This document shows positions 7,659 to 15,815 of a stretch of DNA of 64,000 nt, in pieces. The first letter of the stretch is position 1, and each line of letters starts with the position of its first letter. The position numbers and the translations under genes are program-made. This stretch comes from Aristaeella lactis (GTDB lineage: Bacteria > Bacillota > Clostridia > Christensenellales > Aristaeellaceae), in assembly GCF_018118585.1 (NCBI RefSeq), contig NZ_CP069421.1, forward strand, positions 1,798,001 to 1,862,000, in the 5' to 3' direction. The notes below the pieces were generated by a model, which saw only the letters and a list, made by a program, of their open reading frames with translations, searched no databases and had not been told where the DNA came from.

Positions 7659-9380
7659 TCAGTGAATTTCCCGGGGGATCACGATAGACACCGTGGTCTG
7701 TCCGGGTGTGTCCGTATCCACGCGGATCGTTACCGATTCCCCGTAGATCAGGCGCAGCCTGTTCACGATATTGGCCAGGCCAAGATGTTTCCCGGTGGGC
7801 TGCCCGTGCAGGGCTGCCTCGATCCGTTCCCGGTCTTCCTTACCGGTTTCCCGGCCTGTATTGATGATCTCAACATGCATGCACGCGTCGTTCAGCGAGC
7901 AGCGGATGGTGATCACGCCGCCTCCCGCCGGGGCAATGCCGTGCTCCACGGCGTTCTCCAGCAGCGGCTGGATCGTCAGCAGCGGCAGGATGCCGTCCAT
8001 GGCCTTTTCCTCGATCTCACGGTTCACGGTCAGGTCCGTACCGAAGCGTTGCTCAATAAAATAGATATATGCTTCCGCCACTTCCATCTCTTCCCGCAGG
8101 GTAACCAGACGCCTGTCCTCCCGGGCCATGGTGGCGTTCAGCAGCACGGACAGGGAGGTCACCATGGAGGAGATATTCTCCGAACCCTCCATCCTGGCCG
8201 TCCAGTTGATGTCCTCCAGGGCGTTGTTGATGAAATGCGGATTGATCCGGCTCTGAAGCGCCAGGATCTGCGCATTCTTCAGTTCGATTTCTTCCTTGTA
8301 GGTTTTGTCGATCAGTTCCTTCAGCCGCAGGGACATCTGGGAGAAGGACCTGCCCAGGCGGCCCAGTTCATCCTCCCCATTCAGGGGAACAGTCGCGCCG
8401 AGCTTGCCTTCTTCAATACGACGGCTGGCCGCTGACAGAAGTGTCAGCGGCTTCACGATACGCCTGCTCAGGTAAACGCCGATCAGGATCATGATGGGAA
8501 GCAGCAGCAGGGCCATCACCAGCAGCAGCATCTGGAAGGAATAAACTTCGCTGTACTGCTTCCTGCGGTCCATGGTCAGCTGCACGTTCAGTCCGTTTTC
8601 GATATCTCCGGACAGGCGGGTATAATACAGTTTTTCTTTCCGGTCATCCGTCAGGCCCGATCCCAGGTCCACCCATTCGGTTTCCGGATCACCGCAGTCA
8701 TCCAGGCGGACCGCCACCTGCGCGTCCCATTCCTGTCCCAGTTCCGTCAGGGGCCGGAAAACGCTTTCCTCGTTGATCCCCAGGATCAGCATACCGAAGC
8801 GTTCCATCCGCAGGTTCAGCAGGTTCCGCACCAGGTAGATGTTATCCCCGAACCGGATAAAGCGGCAGCGGGTATCCAGTTCTTCTCCCATGGCCAGAAC
8901 AGTTTCACAGAGCGCCTGCAGTTCGCCGGTATTCTCCATGGCCCCGTTCCGGAGATACATCCGCATATCCGGCTTTTCCACCGGGAAACAGGCCACAAAA
9001 GACAGCAGCGGCTCCCGGCTGTATTTCCGTTCCAGGTAGCTTCGCCCCAGCCGCATATACTCGTTGTCCCCGACACTCCCGTCTTTCCATTTCTGCCAGG
9101 AGTCCATCAGTTCCCCGTCATAGGTGGCGTCACGGGCCAGATCCAGTGTCCGCTGAATCTTCTGTTCCGTCAGCGTCCAGGCCTGTTCAGCGCCGGAGGT
9201 GATTGCCGCCCGCGTCTGGTTCTCCAGCTTCTTCATCAGGAAGCCGCCCGTAAAAACACCCAGCAGGACCACGGGAATCAGATAGCTGAGCAGCACAATC
9301 AGGCCTATCTGCGCGCGCAGTGACTGCCGCACGCTGCCAAACAGGCGTCTCTTCGGTTGTCTGCCCGTATCCATTTCCAT
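7659..9380 (-). CDS. YesM-type sensor histidine kinase
   Basis: 573 residues. Membrane segments at about 24-48 and 283-304 enclose an extracellular sensor of about 235 residues. A HAMP linker (about 305-355) follows. The His_kinase domain carries phospho-accepting H382 in RINPHFINNALEDINW, and the ATPase domain has the N-box LLENAVEHG and the glycine box KHLGLANIVNRL. This is the LytS/YesM class that partners AraC-type regulators. Start ATG with AAGGA at 8 nt. It lies 35 bp after the phosphohexomutase gene and just before the solute-binding protein, which probably forms part of its sensory input. Confidence 0.94.
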   Translation of the reverse strand: MEMDTGRQPKRRLFGSVRQSLRAQIGLIVLLSYLIPVVLLGVFTGGFLMKKLENQTRAAITSGAEQAWTLTEQKIQRTLDLARDATYDGELMDSWQKWKDGSVGDNEYMRLGRSYLERKYSREPLLSFVACFPVEKPDMRMYLRNGAMENTGELQALCETVLAMGEELDTRCRFIRFGDNIYLVRNLLNLRMERFGMLILGINEESVFRPLTELGQEWDAQVAVRLDDCGDPETEWVDLGSGLTDDRKEKLYYTRLSGDIENGLNVQLTMDRRKQYSEVYSFQMLLLVMALLLLPIMILIGVYLSRRIVKPLTLLSAASRRIEEGKLGATVPLNGEDELGRLGRSFSQMSLRLKELIDKTYKEEIELKNAQILALQSRINPHFINNALEDINWTARMEGSENISSMVTSLSVLLNATMAREDRRLVTLREEMEVAEAYIYFIEQRFGTDLTVNREIEEKAMDGILPLLTIQPLLENAVEHGIAPAGGGVITIRCSLNDACMHVEIINTGRETGKEDRERIEAALHGQPTGKHLGLANIVNRLRLIYGESVTIRVDTDTPGQTTVSIVIPREIH

Positions 9381-9415
9381 GCTTTCTGTCCTTCCCGTGG
9401 TTCCCGCCGGTCAAA

Positions 9416-10837
9416 TCATTCCTGCCAGGGCAGTCCGACGAAATCCGCCATCTGTTTCACGGTCTGCTTTGCCTTTTCCTCTGTCTCCGCTTCGGCGAAG
9501 ATCCGGACCCTGGGTTCAGTTCCGGAGAAGCGGACGATCACCCAGCCGTTTTCCAGGTAGACCTTGCAGCCGTCCATATAGCTGACCTTTTCCACCTTTT
9601 TGTCGAAAACGGGCAGCTGTTTCTCTTCCATGATCTTCCGGGCGATCTCCTCCCGGCTTTCTTCGGTCAGGGCCCAGTCATATTCCGCCGTGTGCATTTC
9701 GCCGTATTTTTCATACAGGTCCTGCACCAGCTCGCTGAGTTTCCTGCCGCTCACGGAAAGCATTTCCACCAGCAGGCTGGCGGCATACAGGCCGTCCTTG
9801 CCGGAGATATGTCCCCGGACCGTCAGGCCGCCGGAGGATTCTCCGCCGATCAGGGCATCATATTTTTCCATGCCCGCGGAGATATGCTTGAAGCCAACCG
9901 GCACTTCCACGCACTTTTCCCCGTGCGCTTCCGCGATCCGGTCCAGCAGGTGGGTAGTGGCAATGTTCCGCACCGCGGCGCCTTTCCATCCTTTATACTC
10001 CAGCAGGTAGTAATACAGCAGGGCCAGGGTCTCGTTTGCGGTCACATACCGGCCGTTTTCATCAATAATGCCCAGGCGGTCCGCGTCACCGTCGGTGGCG
10101 ATACCCACGTCCGCCTTGTGTTCCTTCACCGCGTACTGCAGATCCACCAGCGTGTCCGGGTTCGGAGCCGGCAGGTGCCGGCCGAAGAACGCGTCATGCC
10201 GGTCGTTGATCACGTCCACGTCGCAGCGGCAGGTGTACAGGATCGTCTGCAGGCCCGTCAGGCTGACGCCGAACATCGGGTCCAGCACGATCCGGAGACG
10301 CCGTTTCCGGATCGCTTCCGTATTCACCTGGTTCAGGATGGAGTCCAGGTAAGCGTCCCGCGGATCGATGATCGCGATGATCCCCTCCGCCTTCGCTTCC
10401 TCGAAATCCATGGCCCGGACATCCGCCTCCGCGATGCTGTTCGCTTCTTCCTGGATGGCTTCCGTCACGTCCTGCGCGGCATCCCGGCCGCCGAAGGTGA
10501 AGAGCTTGATGCCGTTCCACGTCGCGGGATTGTGACTCGCGGTCACCATCGCGCCGTAGGGCAGCTTCTTTTCTTTTACGGTAAACATAATCTGGGGCGT
10601 CGGGCAGCTCATGTTCACAAAGAACACCTTGATCCCCTCGCCTGCCAGCACCTCGCAGAACCAGATCAGCGCTTCCTTGCTCAGGAACCGCCGGTCATAG
10701 CCTACGCAGATGCCTTCCTCCGCGACGCCTTCCCGCTTCATTCTGCGGGCCACCGCCGCGGCGACCAGCCGGATATTTGCCTTGGTAAAACCGTCCCCGA
10801 TGATTGCGCGCCATCCGCCTGTACCGAACTTAATCAT
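9416..10837 (-). CDS. phosphohexomutase (phosphoglucomutase/phosphomannomutase family)
   Basis: 473 residues with all family signatures: catalytic phosphoserine S101 in MVTASHNPATWNGIK, the Mg-binding loop DGDADR, the sugar-specificity loop GESSGGL and the phosphate-binding RFSGTEPRVRI near the C-terminus. It interconverts hexose 1- and 6-phosphates. Its start overlaps the stop of the GH94 phosphorylase by 4 nt (ATGA), so the two are translationally coupled. It therefore probably takes the sugar 1-phosphate released by phosphorolysis into glycolysis or amino-sugar metabolism. Whether it acts on glucose 1-phosphate or GlcNAc 1-phosphate cannot be told by eye. Confidence 0.93.
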   Translation of the reverse strand: MIKFGTGGWRAIIGDGFTKANIRLVAAAVARRMKREGVAEEGICVGYDRRFLSKEALIWFCEVLAGEGIKVFFVNMSCPTPQIMFTVKEKKLPYGAMVTASHNPATWNGIKLFTFGGRDAAQDVTEAIQEEANSIAEADVRAMDFEEAKAEGIIAIIDPRDAYLDSILNQVNTEAIRKRRLRIVLDPMFGVSLTGLQTILYTCRCDVDVINDRHDAFFGRHLPAPNPDTLVDLQYAVKEHKADVGIATDGDADRLGIIDENGRYVTANETLALLYYYLLEYKGWKGAAVRNIATTHLLDRIAEAHGEKCVEVPVGFKHISAGMEKYDALIGGESSGGLTVRGHISGKDGLYAASLLVEMLSVSGRKLSELVQDLYEKYGEMHTAEYDWALTEESREEIARKIMEEKQLPVFDKKVEKVSYMDGCKVYLENGWVIVRFSGTEPRVRIFAEAETEEKAKQTVKQMADFVGLPWQE

Positions 10838-13248
10838 TTGCGGTCACGCTCCTCTCCGGAAAGTTCCACTTCAATGGTATGGATTCCTTCTGTATAGACC
10901 GGGATCCGGTCCACGGGCTTGCCGTCCGCAATGATGCGGCCAACGCCTTTTTCCACGTGCGCCGGATTCTTCACCGTGATCCGGTATTCAGCGCCGCGCC
11001 ATTTGCGTACAGCTTCAAAGCCGTCCCATTCCGCCGGGATGCAGGGATCCACCGTCAGGCCGTCAAAGCCCGGACGGATACCAAGCATATAGCGGGTAGC
11101 CGCGAAGTATGCCCAGCCGGAGGAACCGGTCATAAAGGGATGGCGGGCACGGCCATGGGCCGTGTGATCCTTGCCCATGATGAACTGGCAGTAGCTGTAG
11201 GGCTCCGCCTGGCGGATCTCCATCTTGTCGTTCTGGTTTTCCGGCAGCAGGGCATCATAAAACTTCATGGCCCGGTTTCCGCGGCCCAGCATGCATTCCG
11301 CCACCCAGGCCCAGGGGTTCGGATGGCTGAAGATCGCGCCGTTCTCCTTGACGCCGGGATAAACCCGGGTCACAAAGCCGATGCTGTCATCCAGTGTCAC
11401 AAAGGAAGGAGCGTTCAGCATCAGTCCCCAGGGGGTATACAGCCATTCGTCCACCGCGTCCATGCAGCTCAGTCCCTGCTCACGGTCCGCGGCGCCGCTG
11501 ATGACCGCCCAGGTATTGCTTTCCATATGGACTTTGCCTTCCCGGGCTTCCTGTGATCCGATCGGCGCGCCGGCTGCCGTAAAGCCACGCAGGAACCATT
11601 TGCCGTCCCACAGCTGCTTCCGGCAGGTCTTTTCCATCTGTTCCTTCAGCGCCGTATATTTCGCTTCATCTTCTTTGCGTCCCAGGGCCCTGGCGGCATC
11701 CAGGAAATGGTTCGTGGCCCACACCAGCAGGAAGGCCACCATGGCGCTTTCGCCGCCGCCCAGGTTCAGGCAGTCGTTCCAGTCCGCCCGCAGGCCCTTT
11801 GTTACGCCGTGGGCACCCACCTGTTCATAGGAGAAGTCAAGAGACGCTTTCATATGCTCCCAGACAGTGCCGCTTCCTTCATCGGCAAAGGGGATTACCT
11901 TGTCAAAAAACGACAGATCACCGCTCTCCCGGACGTTTTCCACGATTGCCGGGATCAGCCACAGCGCGTCGTCCGCGCAGGCATCCTTCAGGCCGTGCAG
12001 CATGCCCTTCTTGTCCGCCTCCGGGATCACCGTGGGGGACTTGAAGGTACCTTCGTCCGCCTTTTCCAGCACCGCCGGGTCAAACAGGTGCAGGCCGTAG
12101 CCCTGCTTCATCTGTCCATGCAGCAGCTGGCAGATCCGTTTCATGCACATATCCGGTTCCGCGTGGGGAATGCACATGGCATCCTGTGCGGTATCCCGGT
12201 AACCCAGGCCCGTGCGTCCGCCTACCTCTATAAAGGAGGAGAACCGGGAGAACAGGACGTTCACTTCGCTCTGGTAGAAGTTCCAGATGTTCAGGGAGCG
12301 GTTCATATTCTCGTGGGGCGTGGTAACCTGGAACCTGCCCAGTTTGTCATCCCAGAACTTGCGGAGCTCTTCAAAGGCGCGGTCCGTGCCGGCTTCATCA
12401 TACCGGGTCCGGGCTTTTTCCGCCGCGTCTCCCCTGCCTGTTCCCAGATAGAAGATGACTCTCGCTTCCTCGCCGGGCTTCAGGGTCAGCTTCTTCTGCA
12501 GCGCGCCGCAGGGGTTGCCGCCCAGTTCCGTGGAAGATGTCAGTTTTCCGGTTTCAACACCCAGCGGATTCCGCTCTGTACGGTAAGGACCGATAAAGGC
12601 TTCCCGCACGCCGTCAAATCCGTCCGGCTTGAAGTTGCCCGCCAGGAACTGCCAGGCATTCTGTTCATAATGCAGTTCGCAGAGAACCGCGTCATTTTCA
12701 TAGTGGGATCCGGCAGCGTACAGGCTCATCTGGAAGTTCTGGTTGTCCATGTCGATTTCATGGAAGGAAAACTCCACATAGCCAAACACGCTGAGCTTCC
12801 GTTCTTTATCGGAAGTGTTCCGGACGCGGACGTCGAAGATCTCCACCGGATCCTCGTTCCCGTCCTCCCGGGGAATGAACAGGATCTGCTCCGCGTTGAT
12901 TCCTTCATATTCACAAAAGAAACGGGAATAGCTAAGTCCGTGCCGGGCCTCATAACGGGCCTCGTCCAGCGGAAGCCCTGTGGGCTGCCAGCTCAGGGAC
13001 CAGTACTTTCCTGTTTCTTCATCTTTAAGATAAACATAATGTCCCGGCCAGTCCATGGGGACTCCGTTTGGCCGGAACCGGGTGATCCGGTGATGCTGGG
13101 GGCTGTCCAGCCAGCTGTAGCCTCCCGCGTTATGGGATATTACAGTACCCATCCGCTGAGTTCCGAGGTAGTTGGTCATGGAGACCGGTACGTCCATCCG
13201 GTCAATTACGTATTCACGTGCGGCATCGTCAAAGTACCCGTAACGCAT
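10834..13248 (-). CDS. GH94 disaccharide phosphorylase, chitobiose-phosphorylase-like
   Basis: 804 residues from the ATG at 13248, which has an AGGAGG site; the longer open frame upstream adds a spurious hydrophobic leader. It begins MRYGYFDDAAREYVI and has the GH94 features: a beta-sandwich N-domain, an (alpha/alpha)6 barrel, and [15 protein letters not shown] holding the expected acid Asp. Motifs such as SFIEVGGRTGLGYRDTAQDA, NAPSFVTLDDSIGFVTRVYPG and GVKENGAIFSHPNPWAWVAE resemble, from memory, N,N'-diacetylchitobiose phosphorylase more than cellobiose phosphorylase. The reaction would be disaccharide + Pi to sugar 1-phosphate + sugar in the cytoplasm. A cellobionate phosphorylase is an alternative. 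First gene of the sensor operon. Confidence 0.85.
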   Translation of the reverse strand: MRYGYFDDAAREYVIDRMDVPVSMTNYLGTQRMGTVISHNAGGYSWLDSPQHHRITRFRPNGVPMDWPGHYVYLKDEETGKYWSLSWQPTGLPLDEARYEARHGLSYSRFFCEYEGINAEQILFIPREDGNEDPVEIFDVRVRNTSDKERKLSVFGYVEFSFHEIDMDNQNFQMSLYAAGSHYENDAVLCELHYEQNAWQFLAGNFKPDGFDGVREAFIGPYRTERNPLGVETGKLTSSTELGGNPCGALQKKLTLKPGEEARVIFYLGTGRGDAAEKARTRYDEAGTDRAFEELRKFWDDKLGRFQVTTPHENMNRSLNIWNFYQSEVNVLFSRFSSFIEVGGRTGLGYRDTAQDAMCIPHAEPDMCMKRICQLLHGQMKQGYGLHLFDPAVLEKADEGTFKSPTVIPEADKKGMLHGLKDACADDALWLIPAIVENVRESGDLSFFDKVIPFADEGSGTVWEHMKASLDFSYEQVGAHGVTKGLRADWNDCLNLGGGESAMVAFLLVWATNHFLDAARALGRKEDEAKYTALKEQMEKTCRKQLWDGKWFLRGFTAAGAPIGSQEAREGKVHMESNTWAVISGAADREQGLSCMDAVDEWLYTPWGLMLNAPSFVTLDDSIGFVTRVYPGVKENGAIFSHPNPWAWVAECMLGRGNRAMKFYDALLPENQNDKMEIRQAEPYSYCQFIMGKDHTAHGRARHPFMTGSSGWAYFAATRYMLGIRPGFDGLTVDPCIPAEWDGFEAVRKWRGAEYRITVKNPAHVEKGVGRIIADGKPVDRIPVYTEGIHTIEVELSGEERDRK

Positions 13249-13275
13249 ATAGAACCTCCTGTTGTCCGCATTTTC

Positions 13276-13304
13276 ATTATAAGCATAGCAAAAGAAAAGC
13301 ACAA
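13276..13304 (-). promoter_or_regulatory. probable promoter of the GH94-hexomutase-sensor operon
   Basis: Minus strand TTGTGC (13304-13299), 17 bp, TATAAT (13281-13276), 27 bp upstream of the GH94 start. It lies in the 286-bp divergent region shared with the permease genes, the likely binding site of the AraC-type regulator. Confidence 0.7.
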
Positions 13305-13459
13305 GAAGAAGGAACAGGCCTGTCATTTTTTGTCTTGGATTGGCGTCCTTCTTCTTTCCCCGGAAGCCATCCACCCCGTCGGATCAAGGCATTTATTGGA
13401 TGCAATTGTCCGTCTTTGCCAACACAACAACCGGAGTCAAGAATTAACAAACGGAGATA

Positions 13460-13487
13460 ATGACAGATTGGATGTCTGTTTTATAGA
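13460..13487 (+). promoter_or_regulatory. candidate promoter of the ABC importer genes
   Basis: ATGACA (13460-13465), 16 bp, TATAGA (13482-13487). The match is suboptimal, as expected for an activator-dependent promoter. The first permease starts 48 bp further on. Confidence 0.5.
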
Positions 13488-13534
13488 ATTCAATTACCAG
13501 ATCGGACATCGCGGGAAAGGAGCAGAACAATAGT

Positions 13535-14503
13535 ATGACGGCAATTCAATCAAACGCCGGTAAGCGACGGATCGGAAACGGAAGCGTCACTTCCAGGAAA
13601 AAGACCTTCTGGCTGACCACCATGATGCTTCCCGGTGCCATCTGGCTGCTGCTGATCCGTTACCTGCCCATGTTCGGTATTGTGATCGCGTTTAAAAACT
13701 ACCGGGCCTTCCGCCCCAACACTTTCTGGAACAATATCGTCCGGAGCGAATGGGTGGGCCTGAAGAACTTCGAATTTCTCAAATCCCCCGACACCGGCAT
13801 CATGATCCGCAACACCCTGGGTTATAACATCCTGTGGATCATCCTGGGTCTGATCATCTCCGTGGCCTTCGCCATTATGATGAGCGAGCTGACCTCCCGG
13901 TTCATGGCCAAGACCTACCAGACTCTGATGTTCTTCCCCTACTTCCTGTCCTGGGTCGTTGCCAGCTACTTCGTCCTGGCCTTCCTGGATCCTACCAGCG
14001 GTATGATTCCCTTCATGCAGAAAGCCGCCGGACAAAAAGCCGCCAACTTTTACCACGACACCACCTGGTGGCCGCTGATCCTTACCATCTGTAACCTGTG
14101 GAAGAACCTGGGGTATTCGTCAGTGCTGTACCTCGCCGCCATCACCGGCATTGACACCACCCAGTATGAAGCGGCAGCTGTCGATGGCGCCACCAAGTGG
14201 CAGCAGATCTGGCACGTGACCCTGCCCGGTATCCGCCCCATGATCGTCATCCTGCTGATCATGAATGTCGGCAAGATCTTCAATGCGGATTTCGGCCTGT
14301 TCTATAACGTGCCCCAGAACTCCGGTTCCCTGTACCCGGTCACCCAGGTGGTTGACACCTATGTCTACCGGGCTTACGCCAACACACACAACCTGGGAAT
14401 GAGCTCCGCCGCGGGTTTCCTCCAGAGCGCCATCGGCCTGATCTGTATCGTCGGTGCCAACACGCTGGTTCGGAAGATCGACGCGGAAAGCTCCCTGTTC
14501 TGA
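13535..14503 (+). CDS. ABC sugar permease, LplB/YtcP-partner type
   Basis: 322 residues with about six membrane segments. The N-terminal FWLTTMMLPGAIWLLLIRYLPMFGIVIAFKNYR is typical of LplB-type permeases. The ATPase-contact (EAA) loop appears as YEAAAVDGATKWQQIWHVTLPGIRP. AAAGGAG lies 12 nt before the ATG. It is followed after 14 bp by the second permease, and the binding protein comes later. No ATPase is encoded here; this class commonly borrows a shared MsiK/MsmX-type ATPase. Between two GH94 genes, the likely cargo is a beta-linked disaccharide or short oligosaccharide. Confidence 0.93.
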   Translation: MTAIQSNAGKRRIGNGSVTSRKKTFWLTTMMLPGAIWLLLIRYLPMFGIVIAFKNYRAFRPNTFWNNIVRSEWVGLKNFEFLKSPDTGIMIRNTLGYNILWIILGLIISVAFAIMMSELTSRFMAKTYQTLMFFPYFLSWVVASYFVLAFLDPTSGMIPFMQKAAGQKAANFYHDTTWWPLILTICNLWKNLGYSSVLYLAAITGIDTTQYEAAAVDGATKWQQIWHVTLPGIRPMIVILLIMNVGKIFNADFGLFYNVPQNSGSLYPVTQVVDTYVYRAYANTHNLGMSSAAGFLQSAIGLICIVGANTLVRKIDAESSLF

Positions 14504-14517
14504 GGAGGGATATAAAA

Positions 14518-15468
14518 ATGACAACGATCGCCAAATCTTCTCCTCGGAAAAAAATAAAAGCCGGTTCCTTCTCCCTGAACCGTTTCGGTTCCGGAACCCA
14601 GACCGCCTTCCATGTGGTGCTCGCACTCTTCGCCCTGATGTGCATTATTCCCTTCCTCTTTGTGGTTATCATCGCCTTCTCTTCCGAAGAGAGCATCCGG
14701 CAGATAGGTTACTCCTTCACGCCGCTTTCCTGGAGCACCCAGGCATTTGATTACACCTTTAAGCTGGGCAACGCGCTCTGGAGAAGCTACTTCAACTCCT
14801 TCCTGATCACTATCATCGGTACAACCCTGAGCGTAGCCCTGACTGTACTGTATGCCTATCCCCTGTTCAGAAGGGATTACCGCCACCGGAATTTCTTCAA
14901 CTTCCTCAGCTTCTTTACGATGATCTTCGGCGGCGGCCTTGTCCCCACCTTCGTCATCTGCAAGAGCGTCCTGGGCCTCAGCGATAACTACGCTGCCCTG
15001 ATCGTTCCCATGCTCTTCAGCCCCTTCAATGTCATCATCATGCGCACCTTCCTGCAGACCACAGTGCCAAATGAGCTGATCGAGGCAGCCACCATTGATG
15101 GCAGCGGAGAGTACTCCACCCTGGTCAGGATTGTCCTGCCGGTGGTCAAGCCCGGCATCGCGACCATCGCCCTGCTGGTCTCGCTGGGATACTGGAATGA
15201 ATGGTTCCTTTCCCTGCTGTACCTGAATAAGAACATGGAAATCATGCCTCTCCAGTATCTGCTCATGCGGATGCAGCGTAACGCGGACTTCCTTGCAAAG
15301 AACTCCTCCATGCTGGGGGCGGATGCCGCCAAGGCTGCGGCACAGCTGCCTTCCCAGTCCCTGAAAATGGCCCTCGTGGTGTTCATCGTGGTTCCTATTG
15401 CCTGTGCATACCCCTTCTTCCAGCGGTACGTCATCGCAGGTCTGACCATCGGCTCGGTAAAAGGATGA
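14518..15468 (+). CDS. ABC sugar permease, LplC/YtcP type
   Basis: 316 residues, six predicted membrane segments, and EAA loop LIEAATIDGSGEYSTLVRIVLPVVKPG. The ending RYVIAGLTIGSVKG is the conserved C-terminus of YtcP/LplC-type permeases. GGAGGG precedes the ATG. It forms a heterodimer with the upstream permease. After its stop codon the transcript enters a 347-nt untranslated stretch full of hairpins before the binding-protein gene. Confidence 0.93.
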   Translation: MTTIAKSSPRKKIKAGSFSLNRFGSGTQTAFHVVLALFALMCIIPFLFVVIIAFSSEESIRQIGYSFTPLSWSTQAFDYTFKLGNALWRSYFNSFLITIIGTTLSVALTVLYAYPLFRRDYRHRNFFNFLSFFTMIFGGGLVPTFVICKSVLGLSDNYAALIVPMLFSPFNVIIMRTFLQTTVPNELIEAATIDGSGEYSTLVRIVLPVVKPGIATIALLVSLGYWNEWFLSLLYLNKNMEIMPLQYLLMRMQRNADFLAKNSSMLGADAAKAAAQLPSQSLKMALVVFIVVPIACAYPFFQRYVIAGLTIGSVKG

Positions 15469-15798
15469 ACATCCGATGACAGACAATGTCTGAAATCTCA
15501 TCGGATGTGAATTCAAGCGAAACAAGCGAGCTGTCTGGGGAGCGAGGGAAACGGCAGCCCAGTGGGCTGTCCGCTGAAAGCGGAAGTGACCCGAACGAGT
15601 CAATCGAAGCAAACAGTGGGTTGAAGCGTCAGCAAAACCCACTGTGCCGACTGAGATTGTGGAAGGCAGTCGCGCCGATTGAGCTTGCGGAAATTTCAGG
15701 AACATCAGTTCCTGAAAATCAAAAGGTTCATTCATCACAAGGTAATTTAAGGGTCCAGCCCTTAAAAATATAGAATCTCAGCACCGGACAGGTGCTGA
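15469..15798 (+). ncRNA. highly structured untranslated region between permease and binding-protein genes
   Basis: At least seven inverted repeats occur in 330 nt: ACATCCGATGA/TCATCGGATGT (15469-15508, with CAGACA/TGTCTG nested), CAGCCC/GGGCTG (15555-15569), TCCGC/GCGGA (15570-15584), ACAGTGGGTT/AACCCACTGT (15613-15645), CGACTG/CAGTCG (15648-15672), TTTCAGGAAC/GTTCCTGAAA (15694-15717), TTTAAGGG/CCCTTAAA (15746-15766) and TCAGCACC/GGTGCTGA (15778-15798), the last just before the ribosome site. No poly-U follows any stem, so they are not ordinary terminators. They could protect the downstream message after processing, form a structured leader RNA, or be a mobile repeat. I recognise no named RNA family. 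Confidence 0.6.
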
Positions 15799-15815
15799 AA
15801 ATAAGGAGGATAACC

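Noticed and set aside
13248-13374. Hydrophobic N-terminal extension of the GH94 protein suggesting a membrane anchor
   Set aside because: The AGGAGG site and family N-terminus (MRYGYFDD) place the start at 13248, and the extension contains the promoter.
15570-15590. GAAA-capped hairpin considered as a group II intron domain V
   Set aside because: The AGC catalytic triad and the two-nucleotide bulge are absent and no intron protein is nearby.
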